Origin: Rothia mucilaginosa | GTDB taxonomy: Bacteria; Actinomycetota; Actinomycetes; Actinomycetales; Micrococcaceae | DNA length: 64,000 nucleotides | NCBI RefSeq assembly: GCF_001061665.1 | Contig: NZ_JVSP01000014.1 | Coordinates: 1 to 64,000 of the forward strand | Direction: 5' to 3' | In this document: positions 56,537-64,000 of the stretch, in pieces | Layout of the letters: each line of letters begins with the position of its first letter | Numbering within the stretch: the stretch's first letter is position 1 | Notes under the pieces: generated by a model | Database searches by the model: none | What the model was told of the DNA's origin: nothing | The model's input: the letters and a program-made list of their open reading frames with translations, nothing else | Translations under genes and position numbers: made by a program

Positions 56537-57193
56537 TTACATGTCGACGTCGGCGAGGCCAGTAACCTTCTCGCGACTCCTGAAATAGGGAATGGTCATA
56601 TAGCCATTGTCCAGCTTATCTACCTGAGCTACATCAGCGGGATTATTCATGTCAGGCCAGCGTTCTTGCTCAATCCTGAACCGTACAATCGCCAAAAGTC
56701 GGTAACTCTTGTGAGTCATGGGACCAAAAGCAGCAATCTGCTTACCCGACTTAGTATAAAAACCCACCATATCCTGGTCTTCAACATTCAGCGTTTCGTA
56801 ATACACGATGCTGTCTATCGCATTAATGGGATAGCGGGTCGGATTGGCTGACCAGACGCGCTGCTCAATACCCTCGGGGGAGAGCTTCACGTAAGCGACA
56901 AAAACATAGCGGGCATAAAGACAGCAGAAAAATACAAAAATAATATTTAATGTATTCAACCAGATATTCACATTTTCACTTTGAATATTCGCTATAAAAG
57001 CAAGACAAGGGAACATCGGAATGAACAGGCAGAGTAACGTCTCGGCGCGAGTTACTCGCTTAATGTAAATTCCCTGTGCTTCTTTTTTCTTATCTTGGCG
57101 TCGATTAATCTCATACCTAATAATGATGTAGACAACAGAGATAAAGGACAGCGCAAAAATAATTCCGGAGAAAATAATCAGGAAAATGCGCAT
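56537..57193 (-). CDS. Tandem membrane-protein family, member 1
   Basis: This 218-residue protein has two N-terminal helices (about 4-26 and 50-68), a third hydrophobic segment (about 77-98), then a soluble beta-rich domain (about 105-200) of PH-like appearance. Motifs shared by the array are SPEGIEQR, RYPINAIDSIVYYE, FYTKSGKQIAAF, RLLAIVRFRIEQERWPDMNN, and the terminal KVTGLADVDM. It is almost identical in its C-terminal half to member 3 (58050-58706), which suggests recent duplication or conversion. Function unknown. Confidence 0.8.
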   Translation of the reverse strand: MRIFLIIFSGIIFALSFISVVYIIIRYEINRRQDKKKEAQGIYIKRVTRAETLLCLFIPMFPCLAFIANIQSENVNIWLNTLNIIFVFFCCLYARYVFVAYVKLSPEGIEQRVWSANPTRYPINAIDSIVYYETLNVEDQDMVGFYTKSGKQIAAFGPMTHKSYRLLAIVRFRIEQERWPDMNNPADVAQVDKLDNGYMTIPYFRSREKVTGLADVDM

Positions 57194-57194
57194 G

Positions 57195-57272
57195 GCGGGT
57201 TCTCGTTTCGTGTGGTTGGTGAATAGGGTTCAGTGTTTGGGTCTATCGTATCGGCTGCCGCGCGGCGCTACA
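57195..57272 (-). repeat. Duplicated intergenic segment, copy A
   Basis: A roughly 78-bp stretch beginning GCGGGTTCTCGTTTCGTGTGG is about 85% identical to 60951-61028. A shorter relic (GTTTCTCGTTTCGTGTGGTTGG) lies at about 61690-61712. It shows that genes in the array duplicated together with their upstream DNA. Confidence 0.85.
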
Positions 57273-57960
57273 TCTTGATGTCCGCTAGGCCGGTAATTTT
57301 GTTGCGCCTTCTATACAGCTTCCTGAACAGGGGCTGCGTCCACTCGAGGTTATCCCACGTATCAACCCACGCCAGATCCTGCGGGTCCCGCATATCGGGC
57401 CAGCGGTCAAACTCGAGCCTAAACCGTACGATGGCCAGCAGCCGGTGGTTCTTGCCAACGGGGTCAAGCTTGGCGATTTCCTTGCCTTTCTTGGTGTAGA
57501 AGGTGGCCTTGTCAGACCCTACCCCAGTCCATTCCAATTCTTCCTCCGCATCACCCTGGAAGTAGAAAACCTGGTCGATAGCCCTAATCGGGTAGGAGGT
57601 CACGGCAGCAAATGGAGAGAGCTTCTGTTCCACATCGTCTGGCGTGATTTTCGTGTACACCAGGTAAACGTGCAGAAAGTGGTAGGGGAAGAAGAGCAGC
57701 ATGATGAACATCAGCAGGTTGAAGAGGATACCGAGCTCTGCCTGCGTGTAGAGGTAGAGCGCGAAGAAACCTGCCGGGAATATGGGCGTGAGAAGGCATA
57801 TGAGTGCTTCACGGCGGGGCACGCGCGTAATGTAGATGCCCTCGTCGCGGAGCTGCCTGTCCTGGCGCAGGTGCCTATCATGCAGAACAATGATGGTGAT
57901 GGCGCCGATGATTGATGCGAGGGTGCAGGTGCCCCAGAGCAGAAGGAAAAAGGTGTGCAT
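57268..57960 (-). CDS. Tandem membrane-protein family, member 2 (divergent)
   Basis: This 230-residue protein has the same architecture as its neighbours: two N-terminal helices, a third segment, and a soluble C-terminal domain. The landmarks are PDDVEQK, SYPIRAIDQVFYF, FYTKKGKEIAKL, RLLAIVRFRLEFDRWPDMRDP, and the end KITGLADIKM. About 11 inserted residues (DAEEELEWTGVGS) in the soluble domain and a more divergent sequence set it apart. Function unknown. Confidence 0.78.
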   Translation of the reverse strand: MHTFFLLLWGTCTLASIIGAITIIVLHDRHLRQDRQLRDEGIYITRVPRREALICLLTPIFPAGFFALYLYTQAELGILFNLLMFIMLLFFPYHFLHVYLVYTKITPDDVEQKLSPFAAVTSYPIRAIDQVFYFQGDAEEELEWTGVGSDKATFYTKKGKEIAKLDPVGKNHRLLAIVRFRLEFDRWPDMRDPQDLAWVDTWDNLEWTQPLFRKLYRRRNKITGLADIKM

Positions 57961-58049
57961 GATGCGTGCTCCCCTTTCGCGGTGTTGGTGGTGTTCGTGC
58001 CGGTTGTGGCTCTTTGGATGTAGGGGGTAGTCGGCGCTTATCGAGCGGG

Positions 58050-58706
58050 CTACATGTCGACGTCGGCAAGGCCGGTTACCTTCTCACGGCCCCTGAAATA
58101 AAGAATGGTCATACCCCTGTCGTCCAACTCATTCACCTTCGCCACGTCATCAAGATTATTCATATCGGGCCAGCGTTCGTTCTCAATGCGGAACCTGACA
58201 ATTGCCAAGATCCGATAGTTATTGTGGGTGGTCGGACCGAAGACAGCAATCTGTTTACCGGAGCGGGTATAGAAGCCCACCATATCCTGGTCTTCAACAT
58301 TCAATGTTTCGTAATACACGATGCTGTCTATCGCGTTAATAGGGTAGCGGGTTGGGTTGGCTGACCAGACGCGCTGCTCAATGCCTTCAGGGGAGAGCTT
58401 CACGTAAGCGACAAAAACATAGCGGGCATAAAGATAGCAGAAAAATAAAAAAATAGTAATTGCTACATTCAACCAGATATTCACATTTTCACTTTGAATA
58501 TTCGCTATAACAGAAAGACAAGGGAACACCGGAATGAATAGACAGAGTAACGTCTCAGCGCGAGTTACTCGCTTAATGTAAATTCCTTGTGCTTCTTTTT
58601 TCTTATCTTGGTGTCGATTAATCTCATATCTAATAATGATGTAGACAGTAGAGATAACGGACAGCGCGAATATAATTCCGGAGAAAATAATCAAGAAAAT
58701 ACGCAT
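58050..58706 (-). CDS. Tandem membrane-protein family, member 3
   Basis: This 218-residue protein is nearly identical to member 1 over its whole length (for example RYPINAIDSIVYYETLNVED). Differences concentrate in the third hydrophobic segment and the last 30 residues before the KVTGLADVDM end. Start ATG 58706 is one base from the 58708 gene stop, so it is co-translated with it. Confidence 0.8.
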   Translation of the reverse strand: MRIFLIIFSGIIFALSVISTVYIIIRYEINRHQDKKKEAQGIYIKRVTRAETLLCLFIPVFPCLSVIANIQSENVNIWLNVAITIFLFFCYLYARYVFVAYVKLSPEGIEQRVWSANPTRYPINAIDSIVYYETLNVEDQDMVGFYTRSGKQIAVFGPTTHNNYRILAIVRFRIENERWPDMNNLDDVAKVNELDDRGMTILYFRGREKVTGLADVDM

Positions 58707-58707
58707 A

Positions 58708-59574
58708 TTATTTGCCCTCCGTAGCGGCTTGCTCTTCGTCGTCTTCCTTCTCAGGAATGGCGATACCCACGGTGACGTACTTCTTCACCGACCACGCATT
58801 CATCGCCACCGACGCCGCGAAGAACAGCGCAGGCAACCACTCCTTGCGGACCAGCGAATAGCCTAAGTATCCGAGCGCAATACACCCAGCCAAACCAGCT
58901 ACGCCAACGCACACGGCACGCAGGGTACGGTACCCCTCGGTTCCCTCCTCAAAGCGGGTGCCCTGCAGGTAGAAGAGGCCCTCACGCACAACACGTAGGA
59001 ACCCCGGGGCCAGGAAAAGCGCAACCGCCAGAGCCGCCGGATCATAGCCTGCAGTCATGAAACTGGTCAGAGGAACCACAAGGCACAGAACCGTGAAAAT
59101 AGCCGCCGACACAACACCCACTCGGGCTGAGCGCCTATCCAGCTGTTCCATGCGCTGCAGGTCAGGAATATCGTCATTAGGCTCAGTAGGCTGAATGAGG
59201 AAGTAGGTAATGAATATTCCGCCAGCCATGTACCAGGAGGCAAAGTTCGTCTCTGGGGTCCACAGTATTGCATCCGCAGTGCGCAGTACCCCAAAAGCGG
59301 TTAGAACCGTCAGTACAATCAAGCCCACTGCGCTGATGGAGTGAACGAAGATAAAGAAGTGGTGGAAAAGGCCACCGTTTGATTCATAGCCAATACCTCC
59401 CTTGAGTACTGTATCTATGGCTGAGAGGCCGATAGTACTTGCAACGAGGAACAGCGCGCCCCACGGCCAGCCTCCAAAAATGAAGGATAACAACGACACA
59501 AGAATCATGAAGCTAAAGCCGCACCATAGGAAGATTAGCCATAGGATTCTGAAGGTTTCAGAGATAGCGTTCAT
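58708..59574 (-). CDS. Multi-pass hypothetical membrane protein
   Basis: The 288-residue protein has about eight hydrophobic helices and short loops. A central cytoplasmic segment reads PTEPNDDIPDLQRMEQLDRRS, and the acidic tail is EKEDDEEQAATEGK. It lacks the RFRxE..RWP motif of the array family. It sits between members 3 and D with gaps of 1 and 16 bp, so it is part of the same operon. I do not recognise the family. Confidence 0.75.
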   Translation of the reverse strand: MNAISETFRILWLIFLWCGFSFMILVSLLSFIFGGWPWGALFLVASTIGLSAIDTVLKGGIGYESNGGLFHHFFIFVHSISAVGLIVLTVLTAFGVLRTADAILWTPETNFASWYMAGGIFITYFLIQPTEPNDDIPDLQRMEQLDRRSARVGVVSAAIFTVLCLVVPLTSFMTAGYDPAALAVALFLAPGFLRVVREGLFYLQGTRFEEGTEGYRTLRAVCVGVAGLAGCIALGYLGYSLVRKEWLPALFFAASVAMNAWSVKKYVTVGIAIPEKEDDEEQAATEGK

Positions 59575-59590
59575 GCTATTTCCCTTTCAA

Positions 59591-60265
59591 CTATTTGGAC
59601 TCTGCCGCGGCGCGGTCGAGGATGCGCTGCAGGTGTTCCGGGATCTGTCGGTACTCCCCGGCTTCGGGGGAGCCAATCTCATACTTGTGGGCATAGCAGA
59701 GGATTTTGATCAGGGTATCCATCTCCTCGTAATCATCGAACTCTACGAAGAGCTCAGGGATGTACTTGGGCGGCCAAACACCGTAGCGCTCGCGGAAGAG
59801 AATCATGTGGTAGATGTAGGTGGCGTCAAAGAAGACGGGGCTGAAACCCAGACGGTAGCGTCCCATCTGGCTACTGCTGATGAGTAGGTGCCCGCCTTTG
59901 CCGTTGACCTGCATGTGTATTTTGGTGATGCTGCTGTAGTCGAACTCGCGGGTTTTGAATCGCCAGTTCCGCCATTTAACAGTGGTTTCATTCTGCTGGA
60001 TGTAGAAAGAGTGAACATGGATGGACATAAACCAGAAATGCATTCCAACTATGTTTGTAAATATGTAGGCTGGAATGTAGTCAACAAGGCTCTCTGCTCT
60101 GAAAAGTAGAGGACACAGAAGACAAACAACCACTGTACAAGCGTCCAAAATTAACACAGCCAGCAGCGGCTTTTTCTGCCGCTGCCCCAGAGGAATATAG
60201 CCTTTGGGGCGGTTGAGTCCTATGGAGCCGTTGGTGACGGTTTCGGCAAGAAATTTTCTGAACAT
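59591..60265 (-). CDS. Two-helix membrane protein with PH-like domain, distant array relative
   Basis: This 224-residue protein has a hydrophilic N-terminus (1-30), two helices (about 34-53 and 63-82), then a soluble domain with FKTREFDYSSITKIHM and a helix MILFRERYGVWPPKY. This last motif parallels RFRIEQERWPDM of the array members and RFRVEYGRWPYL of member 6, so it is probably a remote paralogue. Bacterial PH-like domain proteins with two N-terminal helices are common, but the function here is unknown. Confidence 0.72.
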   Translation of the reverse strand: MFRKFLAETVTNGSIGLNRPKGYIPLGQRQKKPLLAVLILDACTVVVCLLCPLLFRAESLVDYIPAYIFTNIVGMHFWFMSIHVHSFYIQQNETTVKWRNWRFKTREFDYSSITKIHMQVNGKGGHLLISSSQMGRYRLGFSPVFFDATYIYHMILFRERYGVWPPKYIPELFVEFDDYEEMDTLIKILCYAHKYEIGSPEAGEYRQIPEHLQRILDRAAAESK

Positions 60266-60289
60266 TCACTGTCCTAGCGTGGTGGTTGG

Positions 60290-60949
60290 TTACATGTAGA
60301 CGTCGGCGAGGCCGGTAACCTTCCCCAAATTCTCAAAGTAACGCATCGTCTTCCCGGCACAATCCAAATGGTCCACCTGAGCTACGTCATCCGGGTTGTC
60401 CATGTCAGGCCAACGTTCTTGCTCAATCCTGAACCGCACAATTGCCAGAAGCCGGTAATTTTTATGAGGCAACGGGCTAAACAGGGCAATCTGAGTGCCT
60501 GACTTAGCGTAGAACCCCACCATATCCTCATCTTCATATTTTGCTGCTTTGTAGAACACGACACGGTTAATCGCGGTGAAGGGATAGCGGGTCGGGTTGG
60601 AGAACCAGATGCGCTGCTCGATGCCCTCGGCGGAGGTCTTCACGTAGGCAACATGCACATAGCGTAGACAACCGACCATTAGCGCTGATAGCAACAGGGC
60701 TGCTATTTCAACCCATACATTTACCGGCCCAGTGTCATATATTTCGGTTATATACGCAAGACCTGGAAAAACTGGGGTCAATATCGTAATGAGAGCTTCG
60801 AGCCGAGTAACCCGTCGGATATAAATACCCTCACGTTGCCGTTGCTTATCTTTCCAGCGCTGCACTTCGTAATTGGTGATGACGTAAAACGTTGCAACTG
60901 TAGTGAATACAGCGAAGACACCCCAGAAAATAGTCAGGAAAGTGCGCAT
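60290..60949 (-). CDS. Tandem membrane-protein family, member 4
   Basis: This 219-residue protein has helices at about 4-25, 48-66 and 78-97, then the soluble domain. It carries the family landmarks SAEGIEQR, RYPFTAINRVVFY, FYAKSGTQIALF, RLLAIVRFRIEQERWPDMDNP, and the end KVTGLADVYM. Lower identity to members 1 and 3 than they have to each other indicates an older copy. Confidence 0.8.
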   Translation of the reverse strand: MRTFLTIFWGVFAVFTTVATFYVITNYEVQRWKDKQRQREGIYIRRVTRLEALITILTPVFPGLAYITEIYDTGPVNVWVEIAALLLSALMVGCLRYVHVAYVKTSAEGIEQRIWFSNPTRYPFTAINRVVFYKAAKYEDEDMVGFYAKSGTQIALFSPLPHKNYRLLAIVRFRIEQERWPDMDNPDDVAQVDHLDCAGKTMRYFENLGKVTGLADVYM

Positions 60950-60950
60950 G

Positions 60951-61028
60951 ACGGGTTCTCGTTTCGTGTGGTTGGTGAATAGAGTTCGGTGTTTGGGGCT
61001 ATAGTATCGGCTGTCGCGGGGTGCTACA
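60951..61028 (-). repeat. Duplicated intergenic segment, copy B
   Basis: Partner of 57195-57272; it begins ACGGGTTCTCGTTTCGTGTGG and continues through GTTTGG...TATCGGCTG...GCTACAT into the last codons of the next gene. Confidence 0.85.
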
Positions 61029-61683
61029 TGTCGACGTCGGCGAGGCCGGTGACTTTCTCTTTTCCCCTGAAGTACGGGACTGTATCAGGGCCACTATCTA
61101 GAGCATCCACCCGAGCAATATCACTCGGATTATTCATATCAGGCCAGCGGTCATTATCAATCCTGAACCGCACAATCGCCATGAGACGATAATTCTTGTG
61201 AATAATCGGGCAGAAGGCAGCAATTAGTTTTCCGGATTTACTGTAGAAAGACACAAGATCCTGGTCGTCTGTAGAGGTTGCCTCATAGTATTCAATGCCG
61301 TCAATAGCGTTGAAGGGATAGACGGTCGTGCGTGCTGACCACATGCGCTGCTCAACACCTTCAGGGGAGATCTTCACATAGGCAACGTGCACATACCAGG
61401 CATACATCATGAGCCCGATTGACAGAAGTAATGCAATCGATTCATAGAAGATACCCGCAGAACCCTCGTCAACAAGATGAAGGTAGAGAAAAAGGCACGG
61501 GAACCCAGGGGTAAATATTGCTAGGAGAGCCTCCGCCTGATTAACCCGTCGGATGTACGCGCCTTGGCGGCGGCGCGCTCTATCCTTCCATCGCTGAATC
61601 TCGTAATTGATGATGATGTAGAGCGTCCCGGTTACCGAGATAAAGGCCATAATGCCCCAGATAATAATCAGGAAAATGCGCAT
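61024..61683 (-). CDS. Tandem membrane-protein family, member 5
   Basis: This 219-residue protein starts MRIFLIIIWG and carries the landmarks SPEGVEQR, VYPFNAIDGIEYYE, FYSKSGKLIAAF, RLMAIVRFRIDNDRWPDMNNP, KVTGLADVDM. ATG 61683 was chosen because it aligns with the other members. A longer frame reading from 61842 would add 53 residues that run through intergenic DNA. Function unknown. Confidence 0.8.
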   Translation of the reverse strand: MRIFLIIIWGIMAFISVTGTLYIIINYEIQRWKDRARRRQGAYIRRVNQAEALLAIFTPGFPCLFLYLHLVDEGSAGIFYESIALLLSIGLMMYAWYVHVAYVKISPEGVEQRMWSARTTVYPFNAIDGIEYYEATSTDDQDLVSFYSKSGKLIAAFCPIIHKNYRLMAIVRFRIDNDRWPDMNNPSDIARVDALDSGPDTVPYFRGKEKVTGLADVDM

Positions 61684-61774
61684 GGTGGTGGTTTCTCGTT
61701 TCGTGTGGTTGGTAAATAGGAAGAGCGCGCACCCCGTCCGCGCATCCCCGGAGCCTTCAGCCTTGCAAGCCGGG

Positions 61775-62434
61775 CTACATGTCAATCTCAGCCAGACCCG
61801 AGATTTTCCTACGGAACTTGAAGTACGGAATGACTTCAGCACGGTTATCCAGCTGGTTCACCTTATCCACGTCAGCCGGAATATCCAGGTAAGGCCAACG
61901 CCCGTACTCAACCCTAAATCGAGTCATAAGCAAGAGGTAGTACTCATCATAATTCGGGTTCAACGGGTTAATGCGCGCACGCGACTTGGTGAGGAACCAG
62001 GTGCGGCTTGCCGTATCTTCATCCGTGGACTCGCTATACACGACGCTATCAATTGCGCCGATGGGGCAGATCCTCGACCCGCGAACGGGGGTGTGCTGCT
62101 CAATACCTTCAGAAGAAATCTTCATGTACGTGGCATTGACGCTCCACAGGTAGAACAAGAGGAAAGCAGTCATGAGTATGGATGCAATGTCTACAAATGA
62201 GTTAGTCCCGGGGCCATTGAGCGACAAAAAATAGCAGATAATCGGGAAACCCGGGAAAAAGACAATAATGTACGCCAGCAGCGTTTGCGTACGACTAATG
62301 TAGATTCCTTCACGCTTTTTCTTCTCGTCACGGCGCCGATTAACGATGTAGGTGGCCAGGGTGAAAAGCGTGAAAATAGTCGTGATGATGGAGCACGCAC
62401 CCCAAAAGGTAATAGCAAATTCTTGAGACATCAT
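61775..62434 (-). CDS. Tandem membrane-protein family, member 6 (most divergent)
   Basis: This 219-residue protein has the same helix pattern and domain order. The landmarks are SSEGIEQH, CPIGAIDSVVYSE, FLTKSRARI, LLMTRFRVEYGRWPYLDIP and the end KISGLAEIDM. It is first of the paralogues in transcription order. ATG 62434 directly follows the TAA of a 26-codon ORF, so the two are likely translationally coupled. Confidence 0.78.
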   Translation of the reverse strand: MMSQEFAITFWGACSIITTIFTLFTLATYIVNRRRDEKKKREGIYISRTQTLLAYIIVFFPGFPIICYFLSLNGPGTNSFVDIASILMTAFLLFYLWSVNATYMKISSEGIEQHTPVRGSRICPIGAIDSVVYSESTDEDTASRTWFLTKSRARINPLNPNYDEYYLLLMTRFRVEYGRWPYLDIPADVDKVNQLDNRAEVIPYFKFRRKISGLAEIDM

Positions 62435-62515
62435 TTAGCTATTCACTCCTTCAGCCGAGTTGGAGTCGGCGATGGTAGCAGAGTACGCTTCTCTGCTTAC
62501 TTCAGCTGTGCTCAT
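62435..62515 (-). CDS. 26-residue ORF heading the membrane-protein operon
   Basis: The ORF runs from ATG 62515 to TAA 62435 and encodes MSTAEVSREAYSATIADSNS plus EGV-type acidic residues. It is hydrophilic with no membrane segment. AAGGACG lies about nine to ten bases upstream. Its stop touches the ATG of member 6 (TAAATG). It may be a leader peptide or a small protein. Support is position and ribosome-binding site only. Confidence 0.4.
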   Translation of the reverse strand: MSTAEVSREAYSATIADSNSAEGVNS

Positions 62516-62942
62516 GGTATGTACGTCCTTGTGCGGTGGTTGGTGAATCGCGCCGGGGTGAGGCGGCGGGTACATCCTTAGCCTATCGCACCGTATCTGA
62601 CCAGAAAGTTAACTGAGTGCAAGGCTCGGGTGAAGACTGGGCGACCATTCGTCAGAAGGGCCGGCTCAGCGGCGAATCGGCCCCCGTCGGCGCACGAAAT
62701 TCACCCCGCAAAACGCTAGAATCCGGGCCGTACGCGGCGTGTTGACAAACTAATATTTCAGCAAAAATCCCGCCGGAAAAACGCGGACTAGCCCACATGC
62801 CCTAAGCCTCAACTAGAAGGTGCACTCTGTACGCAAAAACTTTAACGTTTAACCTCTAGAATAAGAAAAGGTTCAAGGCGCGGCCGCACGCCGTACCAAC
62901 ACCGCTCACTCTGCAGAAACACCAACCTTGAAAGGTACAATC
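62516..62942. other. Gene-free divergent region
   Basis: This is about 430 bp between the minus-strand array and a plus-strand secreted peptide. It should contain both promoters. TAGAAT at 62857-62862 could be a -10 for the plus-strand gene, but I see no matching -35. No repeats or RNA genes were recognised. Confidence 0.5.
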
Positions 62943-63158
62943 ATGACCTCCAAGAAGTCCGCACGGCTTACCCGCCGCGCAGCCCTGGCCGCCGCCGGTG
63001 CTGGCGCAGCAACCGCCCTCGGTGCGCTGCTCACCCCCGCGCAGGCCTACTACAACCGACCCACCGTCCGTTACCGCCCGGCCTTCCGCTACACCTACCG
63101 TTACAACCGTTACGGCCGTCGTGAGCGCGTCATCATCGTTGATAACGGCGGTAACTAA
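62943..63158 (+). CDS. Small secreted Tyr/Arg-rich peptide with Tat-type signal
   Basis: This 71-residue precursor has an N-terminus rich in Lys/Arg with TRRAALAAAGAGAATALGAL, a Tat-like signal with an AQA cleavage site at about residue 37. The mature part of about 34 residues is dominated by Tyr and Arg (RPTVRYRPAFRYTYRYNRYG) and ends VIIVDNGGN. No Cys is present. ATG 62943 follows GAAAGG; an in-frame ATG at 62928 is not preferred. Function unknown; it could bind nucleic acid, the wall or heme, or be a structural peptide. Confidence 0.7.
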   Translation: MTSKKSARLTRRAALAAAGAGAATALGALLTPAQAYYNRPTVRYRPAFRYTYRYNRYGRRERVIIVDNGGN

Positions 63159-63206
63159 ACCAAACGCCCGACCGGGTTATCCTCGTGTTCGGAACATATA
63201 CTAGGA

Positions 63207-63240
63207 GGCGGTGCCACACACTCGTGGCGCCGCCTTTGGC
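63207..63240 (+). terminator. Terminator after the secreted peptide gene
   Basis: GGCGGTGCCAC (63207-63217) pairs with GTGGCGCCGCC (63224-63234), with one G-U. It has a 6-nt loop and is followed by TTT. Confidence 0.75.
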
Positions 63241-63295
63241 GTATCGTGCCGTACCCGTCGCGCGGTCCGCCCATCACCACGGATAGAGAGAACCC

Positions 63296-64000
63296 ATGAA
63301 TACGATCAAGCCCCTCACCCGCCGATCCGCCCTCGGCCTGCTCGCAGCAACCGGCGGCGCAACCCTCCTCGCAGCCTGCGGTGCTCAGCCGCAGGCAACC
63401 AGCGGCTCTGCGTCTGCATCCGGTAGCGCATCTGCTTCCGCATCGGCATCCAAGACCGCACGCACCGACTACTCCGGCGTTGCAACCCTCGACGGCTACA
63501 CCTCCAAGCCTGCTGACTACCAGCCTGGAACTCGCACCGAGCCCTCTAAGAACGCGCCCGTGCCCGTGAAGCCCGCCGTTGCCAACGAGAACAGCGTGGA
63601 AGGCCTCTACCAGTCCATCGCGTTCTTCGGTGCCGCCATTGAGTACTACATGCGTACCGGTAAGACCGAGCCCCTGCGTGAATGTGCGGTTGACAACTCC
63701 GAGCTGAAGAACATGCTCGAACCCGAAGAAGGCACCCTGGGTGCTGGTTTGCAGCAGGGCAAGATTTGGATGCAGGACCCGTCCGCCACCATCACCATGC
63801 TTACCGCACAGCCCGAGCGTGATGGCGACGCCTACGACTGGGATATCCGCCTGACCATGGACACCGGCGAGTTCATCGCAAGCAAGGACCGTGTGGAGAA
63901 CGCTACCTCCGATTCGGACCGTAAGAACGATGTGGAGCGCACCCTGCACGGCGTGTACGAGAACGGTGCGTGGAAGCTGACCGGCATGCGCACTTCCTCT
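63296..64000 (+). CDS. DUF6318-like lipoprotein, truncated by the window end
   Basis: At least 235 residues are encoded. A twin-Arg signal (TRRSALGLLAATGGATLLAAC) has a lipobox Cys at about residue 28. A Ser/Ala linker (SGSASASGSASASASAS) leads to an extracellular domain (about 60 on: YSGVATLDGYTSKPADYQPG, KPAVANENSVEGLYQSIAFF, WDIRLTMDTGEF). The pattern resembles DUF6318 lipoproteins of Actinobacteria. No stop is reached before 64000. Ligand and role unknown. Confidence 0.78.
   Translation, partial: MNTIKPLTRRSALGLLAATGGATLLAACGAQPQATSGSASASGSASASASASKTARTDYSGVATLDGYTSKPADYQPGTRTEPSKNAPVPVKPAVANENSVEGLYQSIAFFGAAIEYYMRTGKTEPLRECAVDNSELKNMLEPEEGTLGAGLQQGKIWMQDPSATITMLTAQPERDGDAYDWDIRLTMDTGEFIASKDRVENATSDSDRKNDVERTLHGVYENGAWKLTGMRTSS

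Noticed and set aside
61684-61842. 53-residue N-terminal extension of array member 5
   Set aside because: No other member has it, and it crosses the duplicated intergenic segment.

Overview
The window reads as chromosome of a Gram-positive actinobacterium of the Micrococcaceae, most likely a Rothia (R. mucilaginosa-like). The basis is the 16S/23S sequence, including the long actinobacterial helix insertion in 23S around 3990, the order crgA - srtE - small membrane protein - pabA - pknB - pknA - pbpA - rodA - pstP - fhaB - fhaA, a lysX (MprF-LysRS) fusion, a class E sortase and 'anchored-repeat' surface proteins. The genus is my inference from recall; no database was searched.

Layout. 1-5600: rRNA leader with tandem promoter motifs, 16S, spacer without tRNAs, 23S, then two strong terminators; no 5S gene follows the 23S. 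5.7-10 kb: an SRPBCC-like protein, a ruined membrane-protein gene, the divergent lysE/lysG pair, and a decayed BASS/ACR3-type transporter. 10-22.2 kb: cell-division and cell-wall block (crgA; srtE, small membrane protein and pabA on +; then the overlapping minus-strand operon fhaA-fhaB-pstP-rodA-pbpA-pknA-pknB), followed by tRNA-Leu(CAG). 22.6-31.7 kb: a small PLDc_N-like protein, an AGCS symporter, lysX, nhaA, ferritin and a MarR regulator with a perfect palindromic operator. 31.7-33.1 kb: a 1.4-kb gene-free region holding a candidate structured RNA with its own promoter and terminator, then a dense cluster of DnaA boxes, then sodA.

34.1-38.5 kb: two tandem ABC-F genes. Each has its own promoter, an identical 149-bp leader containing a 5-codon upstream ORF, and a conserved attenuator. 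The first also carries a parS site in its coding sequence and the second a degenerate version of it. 38.6-45.6 kb: a NrtR-like Nudix regulator, an ABM monooxygenase, TetR plus a divergent DHA2 multidrug exporter, a large membrane protein, and a zinc alcohol dehydrogenase. 45.8-56.0 kb: a complete anchored-repeat ABC transporter locus (permease, ATPase, membrane-anchored surface protein, chimeric metal-type binding lipoprotein, LPNTG surface protein) with a divergent LARTG surface protein. 56.1-62.5 kb: nine consecutive minus-strand membrane-protein genes, six of them paralogues, headed by a 26-codon ORF. The window ends with a small Tat-type secreted peptide and a truncated DUF6318-like lipoprotein.

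How parts fit together. The kinase/phosphatase/FHA genes and RodA/PbpA form the usual PASTA-kinase control of peptidoglycan elongation. SrtE is a candidate to anchor the LARTG protein 42 kb away. The DnaA-box cluster and parS site lie within 2.3 kb of each other and mark origin-proximal DNA. Conserved gene order and the + strand rRNA operon instead suggest that dnaA and the main oriC lie to the left of the window.
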